Under the pieces are notes generated by a model. The model did not search any database. It was not told the origin of the DNA and saw nothing but the letters and a program-made list of their open reading frames with translations. 64,000 nt of DNA from Bacillus shivajii (lineage in GTDB: Bacteria; Bacillota; Bacilli; Bacillales; Salisediminibacteriaceae): positions 2,790,001 to 2,854,000 of the forward strand of contig NZ_CP084703.1 in assembly GCF_020519665.1 (NCBI RefSeq), given 5' to 3'. The translations under genes and the position numbers were made by a program. Of the stretch, positions 18,659-26,893 are shown piece after piece; the stretch's first letter is position 1, and every line of letters begins with the position of its first letter.

Positions 18659-18685
18659 ACGGTTCTGTTATATTTTCATATGCTA
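18659..18685 (+). promoter_or_regulatory. Sigma-K promoter of the hsp20-yppG operon
   Basis: AC (18659-18660), 16 bp, CATATGCTA (18677-18685), an exact fit to AC-N16/17-CATANNNTA. It lies 30 bp before the hsp20 start. Confidence 0.7.
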
Positions 18686-18715
18686 TAAGGGGAAAGAATA
18701 GTGAGGTGATCTCTG

Positions 18716-19138
18716 ATGGATAACAAAAGAAAGAACCAGCCGATCCATGAACGACCTATTGGTGATATTTTGCAATCGATTGATTCGTTTTTTAACCAAA
18801 CAGTCCGTCACTTTCACATTCCACGTGCAATCCCAGTTTACCAATATGAAACAAAGAAAGATTACATCATCGAAGCCGAGCTTCCAGGGATAAAAAAAGA
18901 CCAACTTACATTAGACATCTACCATAATTTTATCAAAATATCAGTATCTTTTGAAGACTATGAAGAAGTAAAGAATTCCAAAACGAAATCATTTAAACAG
19001 AGCGCTTCATTTGAAAAATCCGAAAGAACGATTCAATTACCTTTTGCGGTGAATGAATCTGAGGTAAAAGCTTATTTAAAAGACGGGGTTTTACAAATTC
19101 GCATTCCAAATAAAAAGAAAAGAATAGAAATTGAATAA
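18716..19138 (+). CDS. Hsp20/alpha-crystallin protein, probably a spore-coat type (CotP/CotM-like)
   Basis: Small heat-shock-fold protein of 140 residues. The alpha-crystallin domain spans about residues 40-135: YQYETKKDYIIEAELPGIKKDQLTLDIY, the conserved A-x-x-x-n-G-V-L-x-I block as AYLKDGVLQIRIP, and an IxI-like tail IEIE. SD is GAGGTGA. A sigma-K-type promoter and cotranscription with yppG 14 bp downstream suggest a mother-cell or coat protein, like B. subtilis CotM and CotP, which share this fold, rather than a heat-shock chaperone. That assignment is inference. Confidence 0.85.
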   Translation: MDNKRKNQPIHERPIGDILQSIDSFFNQTVRHFHIPRAIPVYQYETKKDYIIEAELPGIKKDQLTLDIYHNFIKISVSFEDYEEVKNSKTKSFKQSASFEKSERTIQLPFAVNESEVKAYLKDGVLQIRIPNKKKRIEIE

Positions 19139-19152
19139 AAGGAGGGTGCTCA

Positions 19153-19458
19153 ATGTTATTTCCACCTAAACGACCTATCCAAAGACCGCCATATCACCAT
19201 GGGATGTATCCGCCACCTAACCAACAGCAACAGTATTGGCAACCACCATATCAACAGCCACCATGGCAACATCACGCAAACCAACCCCCTAAGAATCCAG
19301 GGAATTCACCTATGCCAGGCATCATGTCAGCATTTCAAACACAAGACGGAAAATTTGACTTCAATAAAGCAATGAACACATTTGATCAAGTCGTCAAAAC
19401 AGCAAACCAAGTTAGTCCAATCGTTAAACAAGTTGGTCAATACTTTATTAAAAAATAA
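19153..19458 (+). CDS. yppG: YppG-family protein
   Basis: 101 residues. The first half is low complexity, rich in Pro, Gln, Tyr and His (PPKRPIQRPPYHHGMYPPP, QPPYQQPPWQHH). The second half holds the family block FQTQDGKFDFNKAMNTFDQV and VSPIVKQVGQYF. The function of YppG is unknown; Pro/Gln/Tyr-rich proteins of this kind are common in spore coats. GGAGGGTG SD, same operon as hsp20. Confidence 0.82.
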   Translation: MLFPPKRPIQRPPYHHGMYPPPNQQQQYWQPPYQQPPWQHHANQPPKNPGNSPMPGIMSAFQTQDGKFDFNKAMNTFDQVVKTANQVSPIVKQVGQYFIKK

Positions 19459-19486
19459 GCAAATGCGAATCAATCGATGGTGAGTG

Positions 19487-19510
19487 AAAACGGGCAACGC
19501 CCGTTTTTTT
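19487..19510 (+). terminator. Terminator of the hsp20-yppG operon
   Basis: AACGGGC-AAC-GCCCGTT stem followed by seven T. Confidence 0.9.
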
Positions 19511-19771
19511 ATTTTGCTATATTAAAGTCTGTGACCCCTTCCTCCGCTCGCTACACACAGTAGTGTATGCGTCGAGGCAGCTTGAATAATTTTCGGAAGT
19601 AAGAGAAAGAGACAACGAACTTTAACATAACCTTTCTTTTATATGTAAGTATACATATGTAGTATGGCATGGCTGATAAATATTGTATGTTTGAGAACAT
19701 ATAACTTTAGAAAACGTTATCTGATATGATATAAAAGAATTAAGAGCTTTTTTTATAGGAGGAGTGATTTC
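19511..19771. other. Intergenic region upstream of nfrA1
   Basis: Contains the repeat remnant ATGCGTCGAGGCAGCT (19567-19582) and, near 19705-19730, AGAAAACGTTATCT (partly cre-like) followed by TATGAT, a probable -10 for nfrA1. Confidence 0.4.
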
Positions 19772-20521
19772 ATGAATCAAACAATTGAAACGATGTTGAA
19801 CCATCGATCGATTCGAAAATTTAAAAATACCCCTTTATCTAATGAACAAATTGAAACAATTGTTAAGTCGGCACAAATGGCTTCCACTTCAAGTTACATA
19901 CAAGCATATACAATCATCGGCGTAAAAAATAAAGAAAAGAAAGAAACGTTAGCAAAACTTGCTGGTAACCAGCCATACGTCGCTAATAATGGCCATTTCT
20001 TTATTTTCTGTGCAGACTTATATCGTCATTACCTCGCTGGGGATTTAGAAGGAGTAAAAGTAGAAGACTCCATTCAGAGCACGGAAAAGTTTATCGTTTC
20101 AGTTGTCGATGCCTCCCTTGCCGCTCAAAACGCAACAATCGCTGCGGAGTCATTGAACCTTGGCATTTGTTACATCGGAGGATTAAGAAATAATATCCTA
20201 GAGGTTAGTGAGCTTTTAAAGTTACCTCCTTATGTTATCCCTTTATTCGGCTTGGCTGTAGGCGTTCCTGAAAATCTTTCTGATCAAAAACCACGCCTCC
20301 CTCTTGAGAACATTTATCAGGAAGAAGAATACATCCAAAATAAAGAGCATTATATAAGCCAATTGAAAGATTACAATACTACAGTTTCTTCGTATTACGA
20401 ACAACGAACTGGTGGTAAAAGAAAAGATCACTGGACAGAGCAAATGGCTTCAATGTTATCTGAACCTAAAAGAATGCACATGAAAGAATTTCTTGAGAAG
20501 AAAGGTTTAAATAAAACATAA
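19772..20521 (+). CDS. nfrA1: FMN-dependent NADPH nitroreductase NfrA1
   Basis: Nitro/flavin reductase family protein; B. subtilis NfrA1 uses NADPH, reduces FMN and nitro compounds and scavenges peroxide. The 249 residues follow the B. subtilis enzyme closely: NQTIETMLNHRSIRKFKNTPLS, the FMN-binding SAQMASTSSYIQAY, LAGNQPYVANNGHFF, ESLNLGICYIGGLRNN, VGVPENLSDQKPRLP. GGAGGAG SD 9 nt before ATG. In B. subtilis the gene responds to Spx and heat; I cannot see an Spx element with certainty. Confidence 0.93.
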   Translation: MNQTIETMLNHRSIRKFKNTPLSNEQIETIVKSAQMASTSSYIQAYTIIGVKNKEKKETLAKLAGNQPYVANNGHFFIFCADLYRHYLAGDLEGVKVEDSIQSTEKFIVSVVDASLAAQNATIAAESLNLGICYIGGLRNNILEVSELLKLPPYVIPLFGLAVGVPENLSDQKPRLPLENIYQEEEYIQNKEHYISQLKDYNTTVSSYYEQRTGGKRKDHWTEQMASMLSEPKRMHMKEFLEKKGLNKT

Positions 20522-20530
20522 AGACCCAAA

Positions 20531-20617
20531 TCAATTACGTGAACAGTTACCGGCCTCCACTCGATCATTGAATGGGGGCCGATCTTTTTCAACACACGAT
20601 AGACATGCCCTCTTCAT
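20531..20617 (-). other. Possible 28-residue frame with SD
   Basis: GGAGG lies 8 nt before an ATG at 20617; the frame reads MKRACLSCVEKDRPPFNDRV and ends 20 codons or so later in NCSRN. It overlaps the hairpin that probably ends nfrA1. Its cysteines are suggestive but the length is too short to judge. Confidence 0.25.
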
Positions 20618-20644
20618 AGTGACCATCCTCCCTTTTTCTTCACC

Positions 20645-20818
20645 TTAAGAGCTCAATAACTGCTTCATAACGACCTTCTTACCTTTTATCTTCAAAAGGC
20701 TCCATACTCTCCCACGTCCTAGCGGACATCCCTTTGACGCTGCATCTGTTAAACCTTCATCCAATCCTGAAAGCCACCATTTCAAGTTTTCCTGATCTAC
20801 AAATTGAATCAATTTCAT
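20645..20818 (-). pseudogene. 57-codon frame, probably a truncated gene
   Basis: Continuous frame containing FVDQENLKWWLSGLDEG and ASKGCPLGRGRVWSLLKIKG, which looks like real protein rather than noise. Its ATG lies inside the terminal repeat of the 20802-20899 element and has no SD, so the original N-terminus was probably lost when that element inserted. Family not recognised. Confidence 0.35.
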
Positions 20819-20899
20819 AACTCAAAATGATGCGAAATTCCGAAAAATGAGTGTGAACTTCACTTCCAAATAAAACGTAATTATGAAATTCATTCAATT
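20802..20899. mobile_element. 98-bp element with 19-bp terminal inverted repeats
   Basis: The left end AATTGAATCAATTTCATAA (20802-20820) and right end TTATGAAATTCATTCAATT (20881-20899) are inverted repeats, 18 of 19 identical. The interior block (TGATGCGAAATTCCG, GTGTGAACTTCACT) recurs at 18075-18136. ATCTA occurs just outside both ends, but with a 2-bp offset on the left. It has no coding capacity, so MITE-like. Confidence 0.6.
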
Positions 20900-20950
20900 A
20901 TCTAATAAATTTGTTTTGATGGAATTTTTCATAAAATCTTAATAAAGCCC

Positions 20951-20979
20951 TTCCATTTTTCTGATTTTTTTCATATAAT
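20951..20979 (+). promoter_or_regulatory. Candidate promoter of the yrrT-luxS-mccAB operon
   Basis: Perfect TATAAT (20974-20979), but the hexamer 17 bp upstream (TTCCAT) is poor, which suggests an activator or weak basal use. In B. subtilis the corresponding operon is repressed by CymR; I did not try to call a CymR site. Confidence 0.4.
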
Positions 20980-21044
20980 ACAAATACATTTAATCCCGAT
21001 ACGATTAATAGGAATAATAAGTTTTGAAGGAAGGAGTCTTATAC

Positions 21045-21680
21045 ATGGGGACGGAATTTGTTGAGTTGTTTGACCGATGGGCTGAATCTTATGATCAAAC
21101 TGTTGCAGGAATAGATGAAGAGTACAAAGAAGTATTTGTAGGATACGGAAAAATATTGCAAGAAGTTGCAAATCGTTCATCAGGTCATATTATAGAATTT
21201 GGCGTTGGGACAGGAAACTTATCATCCTTTTTATTATCTAAAGCTGACCACTACACAGGTATTGAGCCATCTGAAAAAATGCGTTTAATCGCAAGCAAAA
21301 AGTTAGATTACGAGATTCTTTCAGGTGATTTTCTTCACTTCCCACTGCCTGAAGAAGAGGTTCAAACAATCGTATCAACATATGCTTTTCACCACTTAAC
21401 TGATGACGAAAAACAACAAGCAGCAAATTTGTATAGTAAAATGCTAAATTCTGGTCATAAAGTTGTTTTCGCAGATACTATGTTTATAAATGAAGATGAA
21501 AAACAGGAGATCATTCAAAATGCAAAAGAAAAACGATTTCTAAACTTAGCGGAGGATCTCAAAACGGAGTATTATACAACCATTCCATTTCTTACAGAGA
21601 TTTTTGAGCAAGCGAACTTTGAAGTTTCTTTTCAATCGATGAACAAATTTGTTTGGATCCTTGAAGCAACAAAACGATAA
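21045..21680 (+). CDS. yrrT: SAM-dependent methyltransferase YrrT
   Basis: Class I methyltransferase of unknown substrate. The AdoMet-binding motif I is IIEFGVGTGNLS (about residue 50), followed by GIEPSEKM and STYAFHHLTDDEK. The opening MGTEFVELFDRWAESYDQTVAGIDEEYKEVF matches B. subtilis YrrT. The ATG at 21045 is chosen, because GGAAGGAG lies 8 nt before it. First gene of the sulfur-recycling operon: its product S-adenosylhomocysteine enters the pathway whose later steps are encoded downstream. Confidence 0.9.
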   Translation: MGTEFVELFDRWAESYDQTVAGIDEEYKEVFVGYGKILQEVANRSSGHIIEFGVGTGNLSSFLLSKADHYTGIEPSEKMRLIASKKLDYEILSGDFLHFPLPEEEVQTIVSTYAFHHLTDDEKQQAANLYSKMLNSGHKVVFADTMFINEDEKQEIIQNAKEKRFLNLAEDLKTEYYTTIPFLTEIFEQANFEVSFQSMNKFVWILEATKR

Positions 21681-21702
21681 ATACATGTAGGGGGAATAAA
21701 AA

Positions 21703-22182
21703 ATGGCGAAAAAAATGAACGTTGAAAGTTTTAACTTAGACCATACGAAAGTAAAAGCACCATATGTACGCTTAGCAGGTACGACAGAAGGAGTAAACGG
21801 AGACAAGATTTATAAGTATGACATTCGTTTTTCTCAACCAAATAAGGAACATATGAAAATGCCATCCTTACATTCATTAGAACATTTAATGGCTGAATTA
21901 AGTCGAAACCACCACTCACAAATTGTTGATATTAGCCCAATGGGTTGCCAAACTGGTTTTTATTTATCGATTATTAATGATGAAAGTTATAAAAATGTAT
22001 TAGATTTACTAGAGAAAACATTAAATGATGTATTAAAGGCTGAGGAAGTACCAGCTTGCAATGAACTGCAATGCGGTTGGGCTGCCTCCCACTCTCTAGA
22101 AGGCGCAAAAGAACTTGCTAAAAACATGCTTTCTAAAAAGGATGAGTGGACGATCGTTTTTGCTGAAGATGCATTAAACTAA
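21703..22182 (+). CDS. luxS: S-ribosylhomocysteine lyase
   Basis: Splits S-ribosylhomocysteine into homocysteine and the AI-2 precursor DPD. The metal-binding HxxEH is in [10 protein letters not shown], the catalytic cysteine in [11 protein letters not shown], and the third metal ligand in [14 protein letters not shown]. 159 residues, full length. It lies second in the operon, just where B. subtilis has mtnN, the enzyme that makes the LuxS substrate. Homocysteine made here is used by MccA next door. Confidence 0.97.
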   Translation: MAKKMNVESFNLDHTKVKAPYVRLAGTTEGVNGDKIYKYDIRFSQPNKEHMKMPSLHSLEHLMAELSRNHHSQIVDISPMGCQTGFYLSIINDESYKNVLDLLEKTLNDVLKAEEVPACNELQCGWAASHSLEGAKELAKNMLSKKDEWTIVFAEDALN

Positions 22183-22196
22183 GGGCGGTGTTGACG

Positions 22197-23123
22197 ATGA
22201 CTATTTTCCGCGGTATTCAATCTCTTATCGGGCATACACCATTATTTCAAATCACAAACATACAAATACCTAATGAAGTTAACATTTACGCAAAGCTTGA
22301 GTATTTCAACCCAGGTGGTAGTATCAAAGACCGATTAGGTCAAGAGCTTATTCGCGATGCAATTGAAAATAAACACATTACCCCAAACGGAACGTTAATC
22401 GAACCAACGGCAGGAAATACAGGGATTGGTCTTGCATTAGCTGCCGTTGGGACCAATGTATCCGTCGTTTTCGTTGTACCAGAAAAGTTTAGTCAAGAAA
22501 AACAAACGTTAATGCGATCATTAGGGGCAACAGTTGTAAATACTCCGACAGAAGATGGGATGGTCGGTGCGATAAATAAAACGAAAGATCTTCTAAAAAA
22601 AATTCCTGACTCCTACTCCCCTGCTCAATTTGAAAATAAAGCAAATCCGGATACGTATTATAAGACACTCGGCCCTGAAATCATGAAAGAACTCGATGGA
22701 AACATTGACGTATTCGTCGCTGGCGCTGGAACAGGTGGAACCTTTATGGGGACTGCGAAGTACTTAAAAGAACAGAACGAACATATAAAAACAGCAATCG
22801 TTGAACCTGAAGGGTCGATATTAAATGGTGGTGAAGCTGGCCCTCACCGTACGGAAGGAATCGGCATGGAGTTTTTACCACCTTATATGAACTCATCCTA
22901 TTTTGATGCAATTCATACAATTAGTGATGAAGAAGCCTTTCATTTTGTCCATGAGTTAACAACAAAAGAAGGACTTTTAGTAGGTAGTTCGTCAGGTGCT
23001 GCATTTGCTGCAGCATTAAGAGAAGCAAAGGTCGCAAAACAAGGTACAAACATTGTGACAGTGTTTCCAGATAGTAGTGAGCGTTACTTAAGCACAGGAA
23101 TATACGGAGGGAAAGAATCATGA
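22197..23123 (+). CDS. mccA: Cystathionine beta-synthase MccA (CysK family)
   Basis: PLP enzyme of the cysteine synthase fold that condenses homocysteine with O-acetylserine to cystathionine in the reverse transsulfuration route. PLP lysine in NPGGSIKDRLG, substrate loop EPTAGNTGIGLA, phosphate loop GAGTGGTFMG, C-terminal VGSSSGAA. The ATG at 22197 is preferred to the GTG at 22188, which overlaps the GGGCGGTG SD. B. subtilis MccA begins at the same point. The stop overlaps mccB. Confidence 0.95.
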   Translation: MTIFRGIQSLIGHTPLFQITNIQIPNEVNIYAKLEYFNPGGSIKDRLGQELIRDAIENKHITPNGTLIEPTAGNTGIGLALAAVGTNVSVVFVVPEKFSQEKQTLMRSLGATVVNTPTEDGMVGAINKTKDLLKKIPDSYSPAQFENKANPDTYYKTLGPEIMKELDGNIDVFVAGAGTGGTFMGTAKYLKEQNEHIKTAIVEPEGSILNGGEAGPHRTEGIGMEFLPPYMNSSYFDAIHTISDEEAFHFVHELTTKEGLLVGSSSGAAFAAALREAKVAKQGTNIVTVFPDSSERYLSTGIYGGKES

Positions 23124-24256
23124 AGAAAAAAACACAATTAATTCACGGAGGTATCGTCGGTGACAAGCATACAGGTGCTGTTACTGTCCCGGTTTATCAA
23201 GTGAGTACGTATAAACAAGATGGCGTCGGTAACTTCGCCTACGAATACTCAAGAACAGGTAATCCAACACGAGAAGCATTAGAGTCTTTAATCGCTGATT
23301 TAGAAGGCGGACACGCTGGATTTGCCTTCGGATCTGGAATGGCTGCAATCTCTGCTGTCATGTCATTATTTAAAAGTGGGGACCACATCATACTAACCGA
23401 TGATGTGTACGGTGGTACTTATCGCCTGATGAGTAAAGTACTGAACCGCTCCAATATAGAAGTAACATTTGTTGATACGAGTAATGTAGAAGAAGTCAAG
23501 AACGCTATCCAAGAAAATACGGTTGCCATCTATGTTGAAACACCAACGAACCCTCTTTTAAAAGTGACGGATTTAAAAGAGATTAGTGCGATCTCAAAGG
23601 AAAACGAGCTTCTGTTCATCGTTGATAATACGTTTAGTACTCCTTACTGGCAAAACCCGATCGAACTAGGCGCAGATATCATCCTCCATAGTGCAACGAA
23701 ATATTTAGGAGGTCACAGTGATGTTGTTGCAGGACTTGTTGTTGTAAACTCCCAAAACTTAGCTGAAGAAGTACATTTCATTCAAAATTCAGTTGGTGGT
23801 ATTTTAGGTCCGCACGACTCTTGGCTTTTAATGCGAGGAATTAAAACACTTGGACTAAGAATGGAACAGACAGAAAAAACAACGAAGAAAATTGTAGAAT
23901 TTTTATTAAGCCGAGATGATATTGAGACTGTTTATTATCCAGGGATCGAAAATCATCCAGGTCATCATACACATTTAAAACAAGCAACCGGCTTTGGTGG
24001 AATGATCTCTTTCGATGTAGGTAGTGGTGAGCGTGCAGAGAAAGTTTTAAAAGAAACGAAATTTTTCACATTAGCAGAAAGTTTAGGAGCTGTAGAAAGT
24101 TTAATTAGTCTACCAGCAAAAATGACCCATGCTTCCATTCCTCGTAAACGCAGAATTGAATTAGGGATTACTGATGGCTTAATCCGTGCTTCTGTTGGAA
24201 TTGAAGATGCAGATGATCTTATCAATGATTTAAAGCAAGCACTTGATCATAAATAA
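23120..24256 (+). CDS. mccB: Cystathionine gamma-lyase / homocysteine gamma-lyase
   Basis: Cys/Met metabolism PLP enzyme that cleaves cystathionine to cysteine. The PLP lysine lies in SATKYLGGHSDVVAG; EYSRTGNPTREALE, GSGMAAISAV and ETPTNPLLKVTD are family blocks. 378 residues. ATGA overlap with mccA gives translational coupling. It ends the operon; yrhC, last in B. subtilis, is absent. Confidence 0.95.
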   Translation: MKKKTQLIHGGIVGDKHTGAVTVPVYQVSTYKQDGVGNFAYEYSRTGNPTREALESLIADLEGGHAGFAFGSGMAAISAVMSLFKSGDHIILTDDVYGGTYRLMSKVLNRSNIEVTFVDTSNVEEVKNAIQENTVAIYVETPTNPLLKVTDLKEISAISKENELLFIVDNTFSTPYWQNPIELGADIILHSATKYLGGHSDVVAGLVVVNSQNLAEEVHFIQNSVGGILGPHDSWLLMRGIKTLGLRMEQTEKTTKKIVEFLLSRDDIETVYYPGIENHPGHHTHLKQATGFGGMISFDVGSGERAEKVLKETKFFTLAESLGAVESLISLPAKMTHASIPRKRRIELGITDGLIRASVGIEDADDLINDLKQALDHK

Positions 24257-24266
24257 TCATTCATAA

Positions 24267-24295
24267 GGCGATGCTATAGGCATCGTCTTTCTTTG
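24267..24295 (+). terminator. Terminator of the mccAB operon
   Basis: GGCGATGC/GCATCGTC 8-bp stem (one G-T pair) then TTTCTTTG. Confidence 0.7.
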
Positions 24296-24321
24296 ATTCC
24301 ACCTTTTCATCAAAAGATTTT

Positions 24322-24546
24322 TTATATAAGACCCTCTTCCACCTTCGACCTTTTAGGCATAACAGCAAGGATATTTTCCTTTTTAAAACTACGAATCCCC
24401 TTTCGCAAGTGGCAATAACCATAAACCGTATGTTCATTTACTTGTTTTACTGAAATGGTTCGTTTCGTCATCAGTCCTTTATTTGACATGTAAATAATCT
24501 CTATCGTTTTTTTATCAATACACGATCTTAATAATAACCTATCCAT
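24322..24546 (-). CDS. Short WYL-like domain protein
   Basis: 74 residues resembling a stand-alone WYL domain, the ligand-sensing beta-barrel found in many bacterial regulators. The segments EIIYMSNKGLMTKRTISVKQV, VYGYCHLRKGIRSFKKENILAV fit the pattern. It lacks a DNA-binding domain. The ATG at 24546 is preferred over the longer frame, because GGAGGCGG lies 7 nt before it. Located downstream of the glycosyltransferase-like gene, 58 nt from it, probably cotranscribed. Confidence 0.7.
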   Translation of the reverse strand: MDRLLLRSCIDKKTIEIIYMSNKGLMTKRTISVKQVNEHTVYGYCHLRKGIRSFKKENILAVMPKRSKVEEGLI

Positions 24547-24604
24547 TATACCGCCTCCTTGATTTATATTATACGAACACAAGTTCCCTTTCGCAATAAA
24601 ACGT

Positions 24605-25720
24605 CTACACATTTTTATTAAGAGTTTTTTCCATTATTGGTGTGCTACATAACTGCTTTTCACGTTTGATATTTCTTTCTATGATTTTGAACATTTCATC
24701 AACAACTAATTCACTACTACGTTTACGTTTATCTATTGGTTGATGATCCTTCCATAAATCAATCATTACAGAAAGATTTGTATGTCGATCAAACAAATAC
24801 ATATGATCTTTCTGCTTCATAAGTTCAATGACATTTTGATGTTCTTGAATACTTTGGGGCTGTACACATACAATGGGTAATTGATAATAAGTAGCCTCAG
24901 CTAGCTTTACTCCACTTGGTTTTGTAATGGCAAGATCAGCTGCTTGAAGATATTTATAATAATCTTGTAAAGACGTTACATATGTAATCGTCGATCCATT
25001 TTGGTAATAAGTTTTCTCACATAAAGGTTTTTCATTAAAATCCTTAAACCAAAATAAATGAAGCGGACGTTTTTTGCCTTTGACACTTTCAATAATTTGT
25101 TGCTCAGACATTTTATTCACATTAGTTGAAACGACAACCATTTCGGTTATTCGGTTAATTTTAAGCTCCTTTCTTCGTGCACTTTTTGTTTTTATGTCAT
25201 CATATTTTTTCGTTAATGGAGTTCCGAGCTGTTTGATCGGCACTCTTTCTAGTCGACGCAGACTACCTGATATTGGTGCAAACAGCTTTTCATTCAGTTT
25301 ACTTATAGACATTTGATGAACAGTATAATCTGTTACAATCGAAAATAGATAAGTGGATTTATGAAAGTACTTCTTATATAATGCTCCTAGTTGTGTAGTT
25401 AATGGATGCACAGCTATTAACACTTGAGGATTATCTTTTTGACATTGGTTAAATAAACTTATAAACTTCCTTTTTAAATACATCCTAATGAAAAAAACAG
25501 CGACGCGATTATTCGTTAATGTATATACTACGTCCCTTAACTTTGAATCTGCTTTGAAAAATGTTAAGGAAACGTTATGTAATCTTTTGTGATCATTGTT
25601 AGAGAGAAATGATAGAACATTATAACAGAGAACAGAGTAACCTCTTCCCTCCCACTCTTCCTTTAAAGCTAGACTTACTTCATCGTCACTGATATTCATT
25701 ATTGCCACTTTTGGCTTCAC
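24605..25720 (-). CDS. Glycosyltransferase-like protein (MGDG-synthase/GT28 type)
   Basis: 371 residues, two Rossmann-like halves. N-terminal MNISDDEVSLALKEEWEGRGY and VLIAVHPLTTQLGALY resemble the acceptor domain of processive diacylglycerol glucosyltransferases. The C-terminal DYYKYLQAADLAITKPSGVKLAEA is the donor-binding loop (usually TKPGGxTxxEA), here with Ser for Gly. The overall sequence is divergent, so sugar and acceptor are unknown. The GTG at 25720 is chosen, because GGAGG lies 8 nt before it. Not the standard UgtP. Confidence 0.6.
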   Translation of the reverse strand: MKPKVAIMNISDDEVSLALKEEWEGRGYSVLCYNVLSFLSNNDHKRLHNVSLTFFKADSKLRDVVYTLTNNRVAVFFIRMYLKRKFISLFNQCQKDNPQVLIAVHPLTTQLGALYKKYFHKSTYLFSIVTDYTVHQMSISKLNEKLFAPISGSLRRLERVPIKQLGTPLTKKYDDIKTKSARRKELKINRITEMVVVSTNVNKMSEQQIIESVKGKKRPLHLFWFKDFNEKPLCEKTYYQNGSTITYVTSLQDYYKYLQAADLAITKPSGVKLAEATYYQLPIVCVQPQSIQEHQNVIELMKQKDHMYLFDRHTNLSVMIDLWKDHQPIDKRKRSSELVVDEMFKIIERNIKREKQLCSTPIMEKTLNKNV

Positions 25721-25815
25721 AACAAAAACCTCCAATTCTAGCTACAGTATCTCCAAAATTGGAAGTAAAATAACCTATAAAAAAACTCCCATTGAAAACC
25801 AATAAACCATCCATA

Positions 25816-25864
25816 AATACCCAGTTATTCCCATGTGCCTGGCACCTAGGGATAACTGGGTATT
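25816..25864. repeat. Palindromic hairpin element, copy 2 (decayed)
   Basis: 24+1+24 imperfect inverted repeat. Core CCATGTGCCTGGCACCTAGG; outer arms AATACCCAGTTAT/ATAACTGGGTATT differ from the other copies yet pair with each other. Lies between the GT-like gene and yjcF. Confidence 0.85.
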
Positions 25865-25911
25865 GATTATGAGGTTTAGGGAATGTCTAGATATGGTATT
25901 AATTAACGAGA

Positions 25912-25941
25912 ATCAAAAAAAACAGCTCACAATGAGCTGTT
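25912..25941 (-). terminator. Terminator after yjcF
   Basis: AACAGCTCA/TGAGCTGTT perfect stem, T8 tail on the minus strand. Confidence 0.85.
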
Positions 25942-25948
25942 CACTTTT

Positions 25949-26371
25949 TTATAGTTTTTTTTCCATCGATACGTGAGGAATTCCTGCATCATAAAACACG
26001 TCTGAATTCGTTTCATATCCTATTTTTAAATAAAAAGGTTCGGCGTGGGTTTGGGCATTCAATTTCAATTGTGTAACATTTTCTTGTACTGCTAATTGTT
26101 CTAAATACTTCATAAGCGCTTCACCGACACCGTGACCTCTCATGCTTTTAAGAACACACACTCGTTCTACTTTTCCATATCCATCAAGAATTCGAAGCCG
26201 TCCTGCACCAACTGGCTCTCCATTTTCGTAAGCGACGAAATGAATGGATTCCTTTTCATGTTCATCAACTTCAATCTCTTCTGGAACGTTTTGTTCCTGG
26301 ATAAAAACAACCTTTCTTACAGAAAGAGCATCACTTTTCTCTTGTTGTGTTTTAACTTTGATTACTTCCAC
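25949..26371 (-). CDS. yjcF: GNAT-family N-acetyltransferase YjcF
   Basis: Acetyl-CoA-dependent acetyltransferase of unknown substrate. The acetyl-CoA-binding motif A is CVLKSMRGHGVGEALMKYLE (about residues 72-91); VRKVVFIQEQNVPEEIEVDEHE and the closing YDAGIPHVSMEK match B. subtilis YjcF. 140 residues. It starts 3 nt after yjcG ends, so the pair is one operon, as in B. subtilis. Confidence 0.9.
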   Translation of the reverse strand: MEVIKVKTQQEKSDALSVRKVVFIQEQNVPEEIEVDEHEKESIHFVAYENGEPVGAGRLRILDGYGKVERVCVLKSMRGHGVGEALMKYLEQLAVQENVTQLKLNAQTHAEPFYLKIGYETNSDVFYDAGIPHVSMEKKL

Positions 26372-26374
26372 TGT

Positions 26375-26893
26375 TTAATCTTCCTTTGCACCTAGTAAGA
26401 ATGTTTCATAAACCGTCCACGTTCCATTTTCTAATTGGTAAAGTAATTGAAAACGGTCGATTTTTTCCTTATGATAAATAGATTCTAATTTCAGCCTACC
26501 GAACACATCGGAACATTCATCGTTTTCAATATCTTGTCCAATCGTAATGTGAGGGACAAATTGATATTCTTGTTCTTGACTTAACTTCCCACTATTTAGT
26601 CGTTCTTGTAAAGTTAATAGTTCTTCGTTATCTTTCACCTTCATGTAAATTGTATTCGTTACAGGATGGAATGAGCTGAACTTATAAACTTCAAGATCAA
26701 ACGGTTTTGAAATAGCTGCTACCTCTCGAACCGCTTCAATGTATTGTGGGATATCCTCTTCTTCCGCTTCAAAAGATTCTTTAAGCGTCAAATGAGGTGG
26801 GATCTTTGAATAGTGAGAATCGTATCGTTTACGATATGAATTCGCGATATCTTGTAAATTTTTTGATGGAAATACTGCAATCCCGTATCTCAT
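26375..26893 (-). CDS. yjcG: 2H phosphoesterase family protein YjcG
   Basis: Member of the 2'-5' RNA ligase/2H phosphoesterase superfamily, with both HxT motifs: PPHLTLK (about 33-39) and VPHITIGQ (about 113-120). 172 residues. The substrate is unknown. It forms a two-gene unit with the acetyltransferase yjcF. SD AAAAGGAGGG, 8 nt before ATG. Confidence 0.9.
   Translation of the reverse strand: MRYGIAVFPSKNLQDIANSYRKRYDSHYSKIPPHLTLKESFEAEEEDIPQYIEAVREVAAISKPFDLEVYKFSSFHPVTNTIYMKVKDNEELLTLQERLNSGKLSQEQEYQFVPHITIGQDIENDECSDVFGRLKLESIYHKEKIDRFQLLYQLENGTWTVYETFLLGAKED

Larger units (their letters stand above)
17944..18715. other. Repeat-rich 770-bp gap
   Basis: AT-rich at both ends but GC-richer from about 18120 to 18500, where dispersed repeats and hairpins are stacked. 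The repeats and the sigma-K promoter are listed separately. Frames open here translate to low-complexity Arg/Ser/Leu sequence and I do not accept them as genes. Confidence 0.6.
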
